Source: Bryobacteraceae bacterium (lineage in GTDB: Bacteria; Acidobacteriota; Terriglobia; Bryobacterales; Bryobacteraceae). From it: 64,000 nt of DNA. Shown in pieces: positions 49,273 to 58,670 of the stretch. The DNA lies in NCBI GenBank assembly GCA_023384675.1, contig JAHDVK010000004.1:124001-188000 (forward strand). Reading direction: 5' to 3'. The stretch's first letter is position 1. Every line of letters starts with the position of its first letter. The notes under the pieces were generated by a model. The model had not been told where the DNA came from. It saw only the letters and a program-made list of their open reading frames with translations, and did no database searches. The position numbers and the translations under genes were made by a program.

Positions 49273-50757
49273 TCAAGGTTGCAGCCGGGCGAGTTCATTG
49301 TGCGCGGCCTTGCGGGCGCCATCGCTGACGCCGTCCACGGCCAAAGCGGCCTGATAATGGCGGCGGGCCGCCTCGGCATCGGGTTCCGAGGTGGCCAGCG
49401 CGAGCCGGGCGAGGTAGACGTGGGCCCAGCCCCGTTCAAAGGGTTCGGGGCCGGATTCCAACGTCTTCTCGAAAAATTCAAGAGCGCGTTCGGGCTGCTT
49501 CTCCAGCGTCGCGATCCGGGCTAGCCCGAACCAGGCCTTCGCATGCGCGCCGGGCACGGGGGGCCGGCGCAGGATTTCCTGAAAGGCCTCGCGCGCGCGC
49601 GGCAGGTCGCGCTGTTCATACAGGGATTCGGCCGCCGTCACCGCCTTCTCCATCTCGCTCATGGGAGGCGGCGCCGGCGGCTTCGGTTTCACCACGCGCG
49701 TCTGCTCTTTCGAGACAAATTCCACGCGCGCGATACGCTCATCTTCTTTGCGCAGGTCGATGGAATCGAAGAGGTTCGGCGCGTACAGGCGGAAGGCCTG
49801 CTCCTGCTTTTCGTAGGTGGCGAGCGCCTCATAAAAGTGCGCCGTCAGAATGAAGCCTTCGCGCATGGCCTGTTCCACATGACGCACGCCGAGCGAACGG
49901 TCGACGCGAGCCTCCACAGCCTTCACCAGGCACATGCCCGCCAGCAGCACGAAATCATTCTTGTAGGCCTCGTTCAGCAGCGGTGAGCCGTGCGCCAGGT
50001 CGCCAATCGGCCGTTTCGGTTCCAGGTTCTGCTGGTAACGGATTGCGAGCGGATCGATCAGATAGTGCAGGTAGGCGTGGCGGATTTCCTCGATGCGGGT
50101 ACGCGGGCCGTGCGTCACGACGACATAATAATCATCGGCAAAGCTGCGGGTGTGCACCTGGTTTGGCGCGCCCAGCAGGTCGATGATCACCTGAAACCGC
50201 CGCCCGGTCATGCCGCTTGTAGGGTTGCGCAGGTACATGTTGGCGTCGAACAACGCCTTGGTGACAGGCTCGTGATAGCGCTCGATCGCCTCGTCAAAGG
50301 CAGGCTGGGCAAGCACCCAAATCTCCGCGATGCCAGCCTCGCGATAAAAATCCGCCAGCACTGAACCGAGCCCTTCCAGCGCGATGGTATCGGGCGGCAT
50401 GCGGTTGGGCGAGAAACGCGGTTTGAAATCCGGCGGGCCCTCCACGCTGAGCGCGTAGCTGATGTACTGGCTCAGTTCGGCGTTCCAGTTCATCGCGCGG
50501 CGGGCTTGAAACAGATTCCTGAGCCGTTCCAGCGACGCAGGCTTGCGGGCCAGCACGGCCTTGCGAACCTGCTGGCGTAGGGGGTGATTCGACGGCGAGT
50601 CCAGGTCGGCGTCATACCCGGCGGCATTGATCGCGGTCAGCACCGTGAACAGAGTCAGATGGCCATCCAGTTGGTTCTGCTGCGCGCGAAGGACATTCGG
50701 ACAGCTCATACTGAGCAGTCCGGCGGCCAAGAGCAGCGAGGGCAGACGCAATTCCAC
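49273..50757 (-). CDS. Exported TPR-containing protein of unknown function
   Basis: 494 residues from GTG 50757. Signal peptide (LPSLLLAAGLLSMSCPNVLRA, possibly a lipoprotein with Cys in LSMSC). The main part is an alpha-rich domain (HAYLHYLIDPLAIRYQQNLEP, TAHFYEALATYEKQEQAF). A Pro-rich linker (VKPKPPAPPPMSEME) leads to C-terminal TPR units (YEQRDLPRAREAFQEILRRPP, AWFGLARIATLEKQPERALEFFEKTLE, YLARLALATSEPDAEAARRHYQAAL). The protein resembles secreted peptide-binding or scaffold proteins. No enzymatic motif seen. The region 50758-50971 upstream shows no gene. Confidence 0.8.
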   Translation of the reverse strand: MELRLPSLLLAAGLLSMSCPNVLRAQQNQLDGHLTLFTVLTAINAAGYDADLDSPSNHPLRQQVRKAVLARKPASLERLRNLFQARRAMNWNAELSQYISYALSVEGPPDFKPRFSPNRMPPDTIALEGLGSVLADFYREAGIAEIWVLAQPAFDEAIERYHEPVTKALFDANMYLRNPTSGMTGRRFQVIIDLLGAPNQVHTRSFADDYYVVVTHGPRTRIEEIRHAYLHYLIDPLAIRYQQNLEPKRPIGDLAHGSPLLNEAYKNDFVLLAGMCLVKAVEARVDRSLGVRHVEQAMREGFILTAHFYEALATYEKQEQAFRLYAPNLFDSIDLRKEDERIARVEFVSKEQTRVVKPKPPAPPPMSEMEKAVTAAESLYEQRDLPRAREAFQEILRRPPVPGAHAKAWFGLARIATLEKQPERALEFFEKTLESGPEPFERGWAHVYLARLALATSEPDAEAARRHYQAALAVDGVSDGARKAAHNELARLQP

Positions 50758-50971
50758 AGGTACTTCCTAGTTTATCTGATCCGGTGCGGATCGAAGGCCT
50801 GCCTTGTGAATCGGCGCTAGGACTTTGGTTTTGGGCCTGCAACAACTTGCGAGCCGAAAGTGCTTCCCGTTATTCTGGGTCAGCAATGGTTGATTTGGCT
50901 CCGCGGACCGCCGCGGCGGACAGCCTCGCTGGCGGGACGTGAAATCATGGGCTGGCGGAACGGATCATGAA

Positions 50972-52372
50972 ATGAAACTGCTGACGCGATGGATGGCTGG
51001 GGGCGCGCTTCTGGCCTTCATGACGGGCACTGCCGCGGCCCAGGTGGGCGGGTTCGGCGGATTCGGGATGGCTAGCGGCTCCATGCTTGGCGTCGGCGAG
51101 ATGAACACCGTGGGCGCGGAGCAGTTCTCCATTCGCCCGTGGGCGATGGTCACCGGCTATTACTCCACCAACCTGACCCCGCGCACCGAACCAGCCGACC
51201 TCCGGCAGGACTTCTATGGCGGCATGGGCGCATATGGCGTCACCGGCCGCAAGGCCTGGCAGCGGACTTCGCTGGGCGTGAATTTCACCGGCGCATACGT
51301 ACCAAAAGTGCGAGGAATGCCGCGTCCACTCTCCTCGCATACGGTATCGCTCGGTGTTTCGCATCTGCTCAGTCCCAGGACTCGTGTGTCGCTCGGCTCC
51401 GTCGCCGGTTACGCGAACGGCGGCATGGGCTTCGGCGGCGGCTTCCTCGGTGGCGGCATGGCGCTGCCGTTCGGCATGGGCGCAATGATGCAGATGGGCG
51501 AGGTGGATTTCGGCAATCCCACCGACAACGGACTGGTGGACAACGAACTGTTCGACATCGGCACCCTGTTCATGGGCACATCTGGCGGCATCGTCCACCG
51601 GCTTGGGCAGCGCTGGAACGTCGGCGCGGGCGCAGGCACCTTCCTCACCAGGCGGCGCTACCGCGGTCTTCAGGAAAACCAGGGCGTCTCCGCGTACGCC
51701 ATGACCTCCTATAACATCGACCGCACATCCGCTGTCGGGGTCCAATACGCCGAGCGCCTTTTCTGGTTCCGCGGACGGCCCGGTGAAAACCGCGTTCAAT
51801 CGTTGAATCTCTTTTACCGCAAGGGCCTCTCGCGAACCGTGACTGCGGGCGTGGCCGTAGGCGGGTTCCGGTTCACATCCCGCTTCGTCGGCCGCGTCGA
51901 GGTGGATCCCGTGCTGGCGGACCTGCTCGGCGGCTTCCTGGGCGGTTTCACAGCTTACGAGATCCGCGAAGTGCAGCTGAACAGTTTCATGGGGAATGCG
52001 TTCATCCTGAAGAGCTTCGGCCGCGGCATGGTCTCGGCTATGTACAGCCGGGGCGTCACGCCCGGCAATGGGATCTTCTTCGCCTCGCGGCGCGACTTTG
52101 TCTCGTTGAACGCTACCGCTCCCCTGGGCGCGGGCTTTAGCGGCGGCGTGCGCGCCGGCTACGGCCGGTTCACAGGCCTTCAGCAGCCGGGCCTGGTGGG
52201 CGAAAACTACATCGGCAGCGGCGGCATCTTCCGCGCCCTGGGGGCGGGCCTCGGCCTGTCCTTCTCGGGAGGATATCGCGAATTTCACCTGGCGAACCGC
52301 CCCCCTCTGCGCTCGCGATTCTTCGGGCTGGGACTCTCCTGGATGCCCAGCGACGCTGTGCTGGTGTTCTAA
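50972..52372 (+). CDS. Putative outer-membrane beta-barrel protein, unknown function
   Basis: 466 residues. Signal peptide (WMAGGALLAFMTGTAAA) and then many alternating strands with aromatic ends (AMVTGYYSTNLTP, FTGAYVPKVRGMP, VGAGAGTFLTRRRY, TSAVGVQYAERLFWF), ending with a barrel-like strand (FFGLGLSWMPSDAVLVF). ATG 50972 gives the signal peptide. The stop overlaps the FemAB-like start (TAATG). Its place ahead of FemAB, GT2 and a nucleotide-sugar dehydrogenase suggests an exopolysaccharide-linked outer-membrane protein. Confidence 0.8.
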   Translation: MKLLTRWMAGGALLAFMTGTAAAQVGGFGGFGMASGSMLGVGEMNTVGAEQFSIRPWAMVTGYYSTNLTPRTEPADLRQDFYGGMGAYGVTGRKAWQRTSLGVNFTGAYVPKVRGMPRPLSSHTVSLGVSHLLSPRTRVSLGSVAGYANGGMGFGGGFLGGGMALPFGMGAMMQMGEVDFGNPTDNGLVDNELFDIGTLFMGTSGGIVHRLGQRWNVGAGAGTFLTRRRYRGLQENQGVSAYAMTSYNIDRTSAVGVQYAERLFWFRGRPGENRVQSLNLFYRKGLSRTVTAGVAVGGFRFTSRFVGRVEVDPVLADLLGGFLGGFTAYEIREVQLNSFMGNAFILKSFGRGMVSAMYSRGVTPGNGIFFASRRDFVSLNATAPLGAGFSGGVRAGYGRFTGLQQPGLVGENYIGSGGIFRALGAGLGLSFSGGYREFHLANRPPLRSRFFGLGLSWMPSDAVLVF

Positions 52373-53406
52373 TGGGCTGGCGGGTCCGCGAACTCGCACG
52401 AGGCGAGGAAGCGGCCTGGGACCGTTTCGTCCGCACTCATCCGCGGGCCTCCCCGTTTCACCTCATCGCGTGGCGGCGCTGCCTCGAAGAGACCTTTGGA
52501 TACACGCCCCTGTACCTGGTGGCGGAACGGAGCGGCGAATGGGGCGCGGTGCTTCCGCTATTTGAGTTCAAGGGCTGGTTGACCGGCAAGGTTTGGATCT
52601 CGACGCCGTTCGCCGTGTACGGCGGGGTGCTGGCCTCCGAGGACGGGGCTGCCGAATCGATGCGGGGCGAATTGACGGAGCGGGCGCGGGACGCCGGCGT
52701 GGAGTATGTCGATCTGCGCAACGGGTGGGACGACCAGCGGCTCGGCTTTGAGCCTGTGCGCCGGTATGCCACCTTCACGCTCCCCCTTGGTGGAGATCCG
52801 GAATCCCTGCTGGCTCAGCTCCCGCGGAAGACGCGCAATATGGTCCGCAAGGCCCGGAAGACGCCGTTTACCGCGCAGCGCGGCGGCTGGGATGCGGACC
52901 GCTTTGCCACCCTGCACGGGCGCACGCTGCGGCGCCTGGGAACCCCCAGCTTTCCCGCCGGTCATTTTCAAAGAATTCTTGCGTATTTCGGCGCAGACGC
53001 GGAGCTTTTTGAATTGTATTCAGGAGACGAACTGGCCGCGGCCAGCTTGAGCTTCGTCTTCGGCGGCTCGGCCCACATCTATTACGCGGGCGCGGAGCCG
53101 AAGTTCAATCGCCTCGCCGCCAATTACGCGATGTATTGCGATCACCTGCTCGATGCAGCCGCGCGCGGGCTCACGTGCTTCGACTTCGGCCGCGCGAAGT
53201 ACGGAGCGGGTACATTCGAGTTCAAAAAACACTGGGGCGCGGAAATGCGCGAACTTCCGTACGAAATGCTGCTCGTCCGGCGGCGAACGATGCCGGATCT
53301 AACGCCCCGCAACCCACGGTTCTCTCCAGCCATCGAGACCTGGAAACGGTTGCCCTTTTGGCTTACCCGGCGGCTGGGGCCGGTACTCGTCCGGCAATTC
53401 CCCTGA
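52372..53406 (+). CDS. FemAB-like GNAT protein, exopolysaccharide (PEP-CTERM/XrtA) associated type
   Basis: 344 residues. FemAB/GNAT-like fold: the N-terminal half ends with YVDLRNGWDDQRLGFEPVRRYATFTLPL, a middle basic motif LPRKTRNMVRKARKTPF is typical of this group, and the C-terminal half has LFELYSGDELAAASLSFVFGGSAHIYYAGA then FDFGRAKYGAGTFEFKKHWGAEMRELPYEM. Members are usually found with XrtA/PEP-CTERM polysaccharide loci; no exosortase is visible here. The acceptor and donor are unknown; aminoacyl or peptidyl transfer is possible. Confidence 0.87.
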   Translation: MGWRVRELARGEEAAWDRFVRTHPRASPFHLIAWRRCLEETFGYTPLYLVAERSGEWGAVLPLFEFKGWLTGKVWISTPFAVYGGVLASEDGAAESMRGELTERARDAGVEYVDLRNGWDDQRLGFEPVRRYATFTLPLGGDPESLLAQLPRKTRNMVRKARKTPFTAQRGGWDADRFATLHGRTLRRLGTPSFPAGHFQRILAYFGADAELFELYSGDELAAASLSFVFGGSAHIYYAGAEPKFNRLAANYAMYCDHLLDAAARGLTCFDFGRAKYGAGTFEFKKHWGAEMRELPYEMLLVRRRTMPDLTPRNPRFSPAIETWKRLPFWLTRRLGPVLVRQFP

Positions 53407-53414
53407 GGCCCATC

Positions 53415-54545
53415 ATGGTAAGCCTGACACTCGCCCTGCTGTTGTTCCTGCTAGCCTGGCCGCTCGTGCTCTTTCCTGTGGGCATGAAGCTTTGGGGGCG
53501 CAGGGGCAAGCCCGCGCCGGCCGGCAACGATGACGATCTGCCCCCGGTGACGCTGATCATCTGCGCGCACAATGAAGAACGCGTGATCGGCGCCAAGATG
53601 GAAAACTGCCTGCGGCTCGAATACCCTTCGGGCCAGCTTTCCGTGGTCGTGGTGAACGATGGCTCGTCCGATGGCACCGCGGATGCCGTCCGGCGCTACA
53701 TCAGCCGGGGCATCCTGCTCATCGACCGGCCCGTCCGCCGCGGCAAGGTGGCGAACCTGAACGAGCTCACGCCCACGGCGGAGACCCCGCTGGTGGCCTT
53801 CTCCGACGCGAACGTGATGTACCATCCGGCGGCGATACGGAAGCTCGCTGCGCATTTCCGTGATCCGGAGGTGGGCGGCGCCACAGGCCGCGTCGTCCTG
53901 CACGATTCCGCGGAACCGGTCCGCGCCGCGGAGGCGAACTATTACTCACTCGAGTGGGCCATTCACTCTGGCAGCACGGCGATTCACTCCATGGCGGGCT
54001 GTGACGGCGCGATGTACATGCTGCGCCGCGAACTGTTCCATATCTCCCCGCCCGACACCCTGATCGAGGATTTCGTTCAGGCGCTGGCCGTGGTCCGGCA
54101 AGGGCGGCGGATGGTCTTCGAACCCGAAGCCGTTGGCTGGGAGCGGGGACCGCAGAGCCTCGCCGAGGAGTACAGCCGCAAGGTGCGCATCGCCGCCGGC
54201 GCGGCGCAGGCGCTGATGCGCGGCGATGGCTGGCCCGCCGGCGCACCGGCGCGCTTCTGGCTGGTCTGGGTTTCTCATAAGCTGCTGCGCTGGCTCGCGC
54301 CGGTCACCGCATTGGCGGTGCTTGCCTTGGCGGTGGCCACTCCGGAATACGCGTTGTCCCAACTCGCGCTAACCGGAGCCGGCATCAGCCTGGCGCTGGC
54401 CTCGCTCCGCTTTCTTACCGGCTGGCGATCCAGTCTGCTTGACGCGCCGTTTTATCTCTTGTTCGGACTGGCCGCGGGATTCGAGGGCCTGGTGCGCGGG
54501 GCGTCGGGCGGGCAGGATGTGTTGTGGAACAAGGCAGGCCGGTGA
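53415..54545 (+). CDS. Family 2 glycosyltransferase, membrane
   Basis: 376 residues. An N-terminal membrane helix (LTLALLLFLLAWPLVLFPVG), GT-A domain with VTLIICAHNEERVIGAKMENCL, VVNDGSSDGTADAVRRYI, the DXD-like FSDANVMY, GCDGAMYMLRRELF, and the QAL/RKVRIAAGAAQ region. Three or four C-terminal helices (WLAPVTALAVLALAVATP, LTGAGISLALASLRFL, FYLLFGLAAGFEGLVRG). It is a likely processive or lipid-linked sugar transferase. It starts eight bases after the FemAB-like gene. Confidence 0.91.
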   Translation: MVSLTLALLLFLLAWPLVLFPVGMKLWGRRGKPAPAGNDDDLPPVTLIICAHNEERVIGAKMENCLRLEYPSGQLSVVVVNDGSSDGTADAVRRYISRGILLIDRPVRRGKVANLNELTPTAETPLVAFSDANVMYHPAAIRKLAAHFRDPEVGGATGRVVLHDSAEPVRAAEANYYSLEWAIHSGSTAIHSMAGCDGAMYMLRRELFHISPPDTLIEDFVQALAVVRQGRRMVFEPEAVGWERGPQSLAEEYSRKVRIAAGAAQALMRGDGWPAGAPARFWLVWVSHKLLRWLAPVTALAVLALAVATPEYALSQLALTGAGISLALASLRFLTGWRSSLLDAPFYLLFGLAAGFEGLVRGASGGQDVLWNKAGR

Positions 54546-54621
54546 ACACGTCCCCGCAAAGAATTCCGGCGATTTCTGATTGGTATTCTATAGACTGTAT
54601 ACACGGAAAGGGATCAAGATC

Positions 54622-55968
54622 ATGAGTACATCGGGGGAGACGATGCGGGAAGTTTCCGCGCTGCCTGAAACGGCCCAGCAACTGATCGCGGCCATCGAGA
54701 GCCGCTCCGCGCGGCTCGGCGTCGTCGGCCTTGGCTATGTCGGACTCCCGCTCGCGGTCGAGTTCGCGGCCGAAGGGTTTTCCGTCACGGGCATCGACAT
54801 CGCAGCCGATAAAGTCGAGGAGCTGAACCGCGGGTCGAGTTATATCCAGGACGTTCCCACCGCCCACCTCGAACCGCTCGTGACGGCCGGCAAGCTGCGC
54901 GCTACCACCGATTTTTCGGTGATCCGCGAACTCGACACCGTCAACATCTGCGTGCCGACGCCCTTGCGCAAAACCAAGGATCCGGACATGAGCTACATCG
55001 ACGCCGCCTGCCGGGAGATCGCCCAGTATCTCCATCCGGGCATGTTGATCGTCCTTGAATCCACCACCTATCCCGGCACCACCGACGAATTCGTACTGCC
55101 CATGCTCGAACGCTCGGGCTTGAAGGCCGGCGAGGACTTCTTCCTCTGTTTTTCCCCGGAACGGGTCGATCCCGGGAATCCGCAATTTCAGACCCGCAAT
55201 ATTCCGAAGGTGGTCGGCGGCATCACGCCCGCCTGCACGGAAGTGGCGCGCCGCTTCTACAGTCAGGCGCTGGAGCACGTCGTGCCGGTCGGCTCCACCC
55301 GCGTCGCCGAAATGGTGAAACTGCTCGAAAACACCTTCCGGATGATCAACATCGGCCTGGCGAACGAAATGGCCCTGATGTGCGAACGCATGGGCATCAA
55401 TGTGTGGGAAGTGATCGACGCCGCCGCCACCAAGCCCTTCGGCTTCATGCCTTTCTACCCTGGGCCGGGGCTGGGCGGGCATTGCATCCCCATCGATCCC
55501 TTCTACCTGAGCTGGAAGACCAAGCAGGCCGGCATCGAGGCGCGCTTTATCGAGTTGGCCGGCCATATCAACGGGCAAATGCCGCATTTCGTCGTCGATA
55601 AGGTCCAAAATGCGCTCAACGAAGCCGCCAAACCGTTGAAAGGCTCTCACGTGCACATCATGGGCGTCAGCTACAAACGCGACATCGACGACGTCCGCGA
55701 GTCTCCCGCGCTCGACATCATGCTGCTTCTCGAGAAACGCGGCGCTACTGTCAGCTATAGCGACCCCTACGTGTCCGTCCTCAAGCTGGACGATCATGAG
55801 TGGCAGGCGTGCGAACCCGGCCCCGCGGCGCGCAAAGCCGATTGCACCGTCATCGTCACCGACCACAAGCTGTTCGACTACCGCGAACTGGAACGCGAGG
55901 CCACGCTCATCGTCGACACCCGCAACGCGATGAAGGGCATCGAATCGCCCAAGATCTTCCTGCTCTAA
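54622..55968 (+). CDS. UDP-sugar dehydrogenase (UDP-GlcNAc/ManNAc type)
   Basis: 448 residues. NAD-dependent oxidation of a UDP-sugar C6 alcohol to uronic acid. Rossmann motif LGVVGLGYVGLPLAVEFAAEG, catalytic C288 in GPGLGGHCIPIDPFYLSW, and the C-terminal GVSYKRDIDDVRESPALDIM. The LGGHCIPIDPFYLSWK form fits UDP-HexNAc dehydrogenases (WecC/TuaD-like) rather than UDP-glucose enzymes. The start is ATG 54622, though ATG 54643 also has a good site (GGGGGAG). It supplies a charged sugar for the glycan made by the genes just upstream. Confidence 0.92.
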   Translation: MSTSGETMREVSALPETAQQLIAAIESRSARLGVVGLGYVGLPLAVEFAAEGFSVTGIDIAADKVEELNRGSSYIQDVPTAHLEPLVTAGKLRATTDFSVIRELDTVNICVPTPLRKTKDPDMSYIDAACREIAQYLHPGMLIVLESTTYPGTTDEFVLPMLERSGLKAGEDFFLCFSPERVDPGNPQFQTRNIPKVVGGITPACTEVARRFYSQALEHVVPVGSTRVAEMVKLLENTFRMINIGLANEMALMCERMGINVWEVIDAAATKPFGFMPFYPGPGLGGHCIPIDPFYLSWKTKQAGIEARFIELAGHINGQMPHFVVDKVQNALNEAAKPLKGSHVHIMGVSYKRDIDDVRESPALDIMLLLEKRGATVSYSDPYVSVLKLDDHEWQACEPGPAARKADCTVIVTDHKLFDYRELEREATLIVDTRNAMKGIESPKIFLL

Positions 55969-57311
55969 CGCGGCGTCCCCGCCAGCATCAGGCGTACGTC
56001 CATCACGTTCGTTCCGGTCGGCCCGGTCATCACCAGACCGCCCGTCTGCGCGAAGAAGTTGTAGCTGTCGTTGCGGGCCAGAAACGCCTGCGGACTCAGG
56101 TTCTGCGCGCGCGCCCTTGCGCCGGTAAGGCCGCTGGCCCAGGCGCCGGCCGCATCGGTGGGTCCATCGGTGCCATCGGTGCCCGCGCTGAAAGCCAGCA
56201 CATCTTCCACACCATCGAGCGCCAGCGCGGAAGCCAGCGCGAATTCCATATTGCGCCCGCCCTTCCCATCTCCCTTCAGTGTCACCGTCGTCTCGCCGCC
56301 CGAGATGAAGCACACCGGAGGCTTCGCCGGACGGCCGCTGAGCAAGGCTTCGCGCGCGATGGCGCAGTGCATGGCGGCGATCTCGCGGGTTTCGCCTTCG
56401 ATCAAAGTCGAAAGCACCACGGGGCGGTATCCCAGTTCGCGCGCGGCGGCGGCGGCGGCATCCACCGCCTGCCGGTTGCTGCCCACGATCAGATTGCGCG
56501 TCCTGCGGAAACACGCATCGCCGCTCTTGGGCGTTTCGGGAATCTCGCCGCGCACCCCAGCCTCGATCCGCTTGCGCACCGGCGCCGGCAATTTGCCGGT
56601 GATCCCGAACTTCTCGAAGACCTCCCACGCCTGCTGGAACGTGGAATCGTCGGGCGCGGCGGGTCCCGAGCCGATCACATCGAGCGGATCGCCAATCACG
56701 TCGGACAATAGCAGCGCCAGCAGCGTGGCCGGCGCGGCAAGCCTTGCGAGTTGTCCGCCTTTGATCCCGGAGATGTGTTTGCGCACGCAATTGATCTCGT
56801 TGATCGTCGCCCCGCATGCCAGCAGGAGCTTCGTAGTAGCCTGCTTCTCGGCCAGCGTGATGCCTTCCGCGGGCAGCGGCAGCAGCGCCGAGGCGCCGCC
56901 CGAGATAAGCGCGATCACCAGGTCCTCTTCGCCCGCGCCGCGCGCGATTTCCGCGATTCGCCGCGCGCCGTCCACCCCGGCTTCATCCGGCACCGGATGA
57001 CTCGCCTCGTGCAGTTCCACGCGCTTCACCTTCGCCAGGTGCCCGTACTTGGTGTTGATCAGTCCGCCGCAAACGCGCCGCTCAAGCAGTTTCTCGACGG
57101 CACGCGCCATGACAGCGCTGGCTTTCCCGGCACCAACCAGCTGAATCGTGCGGAACCGCGACAGGTCATAGCGGAACTTCCCCGCATAGAGCGCGCTGCC
57201 TTCCACGCGCAGCAACCGTTCAATGCCGCGCGCCGGATCGGCGGCTTTCAGCGAGGCTCCAAAGATGCGGAGCGCGTCGCGATACTGGCGTTTCTCAATG
57301 GCGTTCGTCAT
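55965..57311 (-). CDS. Glycerate 2-kinase, DUF4147/MOFRL family
   Basis: 448 residues. N-terminal DUF4147 domain (LVGAGKASAVMARAVEKLL, INTKYGHL, DLVIALISGGASALLPLPAEG, SDVIGDPLDVIGSGPAAPD) and C-terminal MOFRL domain (FISGGETTVTLKGDGKGGRNMEFALASALA, DVLAFSAGTDGTDGPTDAAG). It phosphorylates glycerate to 2-phosphoglycerate. It is four bases downstream of aroK and the third gene of an SDR-aroK-kinase operon. Its 3' end overlaps the UDP-sugar dehydrogenase by four bases. Confidence 0.94.
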   Translation of the reverse strand: MTNAIEKRQYRDALRIFGASLKAADPARGIERLLRVEGSALYAGKFRYDLSRFRTIQLVGAGKASAVMARAVEKLLERRVCGGLINTKYGHLAKVKRVELHEASHPVPDEAGVDGARRIAEIARGAGEEDLVIALISGGASALLPLPAEGITLAEKQATTKLLLACGATINEINCVRKHISGIKGGQLARLAAPATLLALLLSDVIGDPLDVIGSGPAAPDDSTFQQAWEVFEKFGITGKLPAPVRKRIEAGVRGEIPETPKSGDACFRRTRNLIVGSNRQAVDAAAAAARELGYRPVVLSTLIEGETREIAAMHCAIAREALLSGRPAKPPVCFISGGETTVTLKGDGKGGRNMEFALASALALDGVEDVLAFSAGTDGTDGPTDAAGAWASGLTGARARAQNLSPQAFLARNDSYNFFAQTGGLVMTGPTGTNVMDVRLMLAGTPR

Positions 57312-57315
57312 GTCC

Positions 57316-57843
57316 TTAGAATAAGGGCAAACGCAGGATGGCCTCCACCGCGCCGGGCGAACCCTCCGGACCCACTTCGATCCGGTAGTCGGCCTTCCCG
57401 TAAGCGGCCAGCCGCTCCTGGTAGAGTTCGGCGAAGCGCTGCGGGTTGCGCGCCAGCGGCCGGTGGGTGGATCCGGCTACCCGCGAGCGGATCATCTCCA
57501 ACGGTGCGTCCAGCCAGATCGAGATCCCGTGGTTCTGCATGATCTCGAGGTTTTCCTCGCGCGCGAAGCATCCGCCGCCCACGGCGATCACCCAGGGAAT
57601 GCCACGCGCTACATCCTGCACCCGCCATTTGAGCACCTCGGTTTCCAGTACGCGAAAAGCCGCTTCCCCTTGCGTCTCGAAGATCTCGGGGATGCTCTTC
57701 CGGGCCTTCGCTTCGATGTCCTCGTCGATGTCCGCGAAGCGCCACCCCAAATGCCGGGCCACGGCGCGGCCTACCGTGCTCTTGCCGCTGCCCATGAATC
57801 CCACCAGGTAGATGCCCGGCGTCCGCTTCAGCTTCAATATCAT
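57316..57843 (-). CDS. aroK: Shikimate kinase
   Basis: 175 residues. ATP-dependent phosphorylation of shikimate. Walker A GFMGSGKST (15-23), the shikimate-binding FADIDEDIEAKARKSIPEIF (DxD of the family) and VIAVGGGCFAR, ending with RPLARNPQRFAELYQERLAAY. ATG at 57843 overlaps the SDR stop (57840-57843), so the genes are coupled. Confidence 0.95.
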   Translation of the reverse strand: MILKLKRTPGIYLVGFMGSGKSTVGRAVARHLGWRFADIDEDIEAKARKSIPEIFETQGEAAFRVLETEVLKWRVQDVARGIPWVIAVGGGCFAREENLEIMQNHGISIWLDAPLEMIRSRVAGSTHRPLARNPQRFAELYQERLAAYGKADYRIEVGPEGSPGAVEAILRLPLF

Positions 57844-58625
57844 TGGCCCGATTCCAAACTCCGGTTCATCCGCTCCAATTGCCAGGCGATGAGGCCTGGC
57901 CACCAGCGCGCCGCCTGCACAAGCAGGCGGCCAGACCACGGAGTCACTACTTCCTTTCTTTCCTGTTCGATGCCATCCGCGATGGCGCGGGCGCATGCTT
58001 CGGGCGTCGTAGCGAAGCGCCGGGCGCGGCGCAACGCCGTGGGCGACCGTCCGCACAGGACATGTTCCTGGAACTCGGTCTGAACATAGCCGGGACTCAC
58101 CACCATCGCATGCAGCCCGCTGCCACTCATCTCCGCCCGCAAGCCCTCGGTAAACGAGGTCAACGCGAACTTCGATGCCGAATAGAGCGTGAACCACGGC
58201 AGCGTCACCCGGCCCGCGATGGAACTGACGTTGACAATCATGCCCCGCCCCCGCGGACGCATCGCCTTGCACGCCCGATGGCTCAGGTCCACGGCGGCGA
58301 AGAAATTCAACTCGAACATCGCCCGCATCTCCGCCTCGGGCGAGACCGAAGGCGGCGCGTAGAGGCCGGCGCCTGCATTGTTGATGAGCACATCCACGCC
58401 GCCGAGCTTCTGTTCCGCCTCTGCGAACAGACGCTCCCGGAATGCCGCCCCGGTCAGGTCTCCGGCAATCGTGCATTCATTCTCCCTGGCCACCGCGCGG
58501 AGCCTGTTCTCATCCCGCCCGGTCAGCGCCAGCCGGGCGCCGCGCCGGCGCAGTTCGGCAGCCAGAGCCGCGCCGATGCCCGCCGAAGCGCCCGTGATCA
58601 ATACGCCCGCGTCCCGCAATCTCAT
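57840..58625 (-). CDS. SDR-family NAD(P)-dependent oxidoreductase
   Basis: 261 residues. Classical short-chain dehydrogenase: cofactor motif TGASAGIGAALA, structural NNAGAG, catalytic Ser in VNVSSIAGRVTLP and Tyr-Lys in YSASKFALTSF. The Arg at RRGARLALTGRDENRL suggests NADP preference. The end has a hydrophobic/Trp-rich part (LLVQAARWWPGLIAWQLERM). The substrate is unknown. It heads the operon with aroK. Confidence 0.92.
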   Translation of the reverse strand: MRLRDAGVLITGASAGIGAALAAELRRRGARLALTGRDENRLRAVARENECTIAGDLTGAAFRERLFAEAEQKLGGVDVLINNAGAGLYAPPSVSPEAEMRAMFELNFFAAVDLSHRACKAMRPRGRGMIVNVSSIAGRVTLPWFTLYSASKFALTSFTEGLRAEMSGSGLHAMVVSPGYVQTEFQEHVLCGRSPTALRRARRFATTPEACARAIADGIEQERKEVVTPWSGRLLVQAARWWPGLIAWQLERMNRSLESGQ

Positions 58626-58670
58626 CGTGTCAACCGCCTCATCCGGCGGTAATCAGCCATAATACTAGGC

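Noticed and set aside
50945-52399. Open frame of about 480 codons opposite the barrel protein
   Set aside because: Composition is biased (His, Ala, Glu rich) and there is no signal or motif; the plus-strand gene is coherent.
54415-56817. Open frame of about 800 codons on the minus strand
   Set aside because: It runs opposite the UDP-sugar dehydrogenase and through the glycerate kinase in the wrong frame. Its product has no motif and an odd composition.
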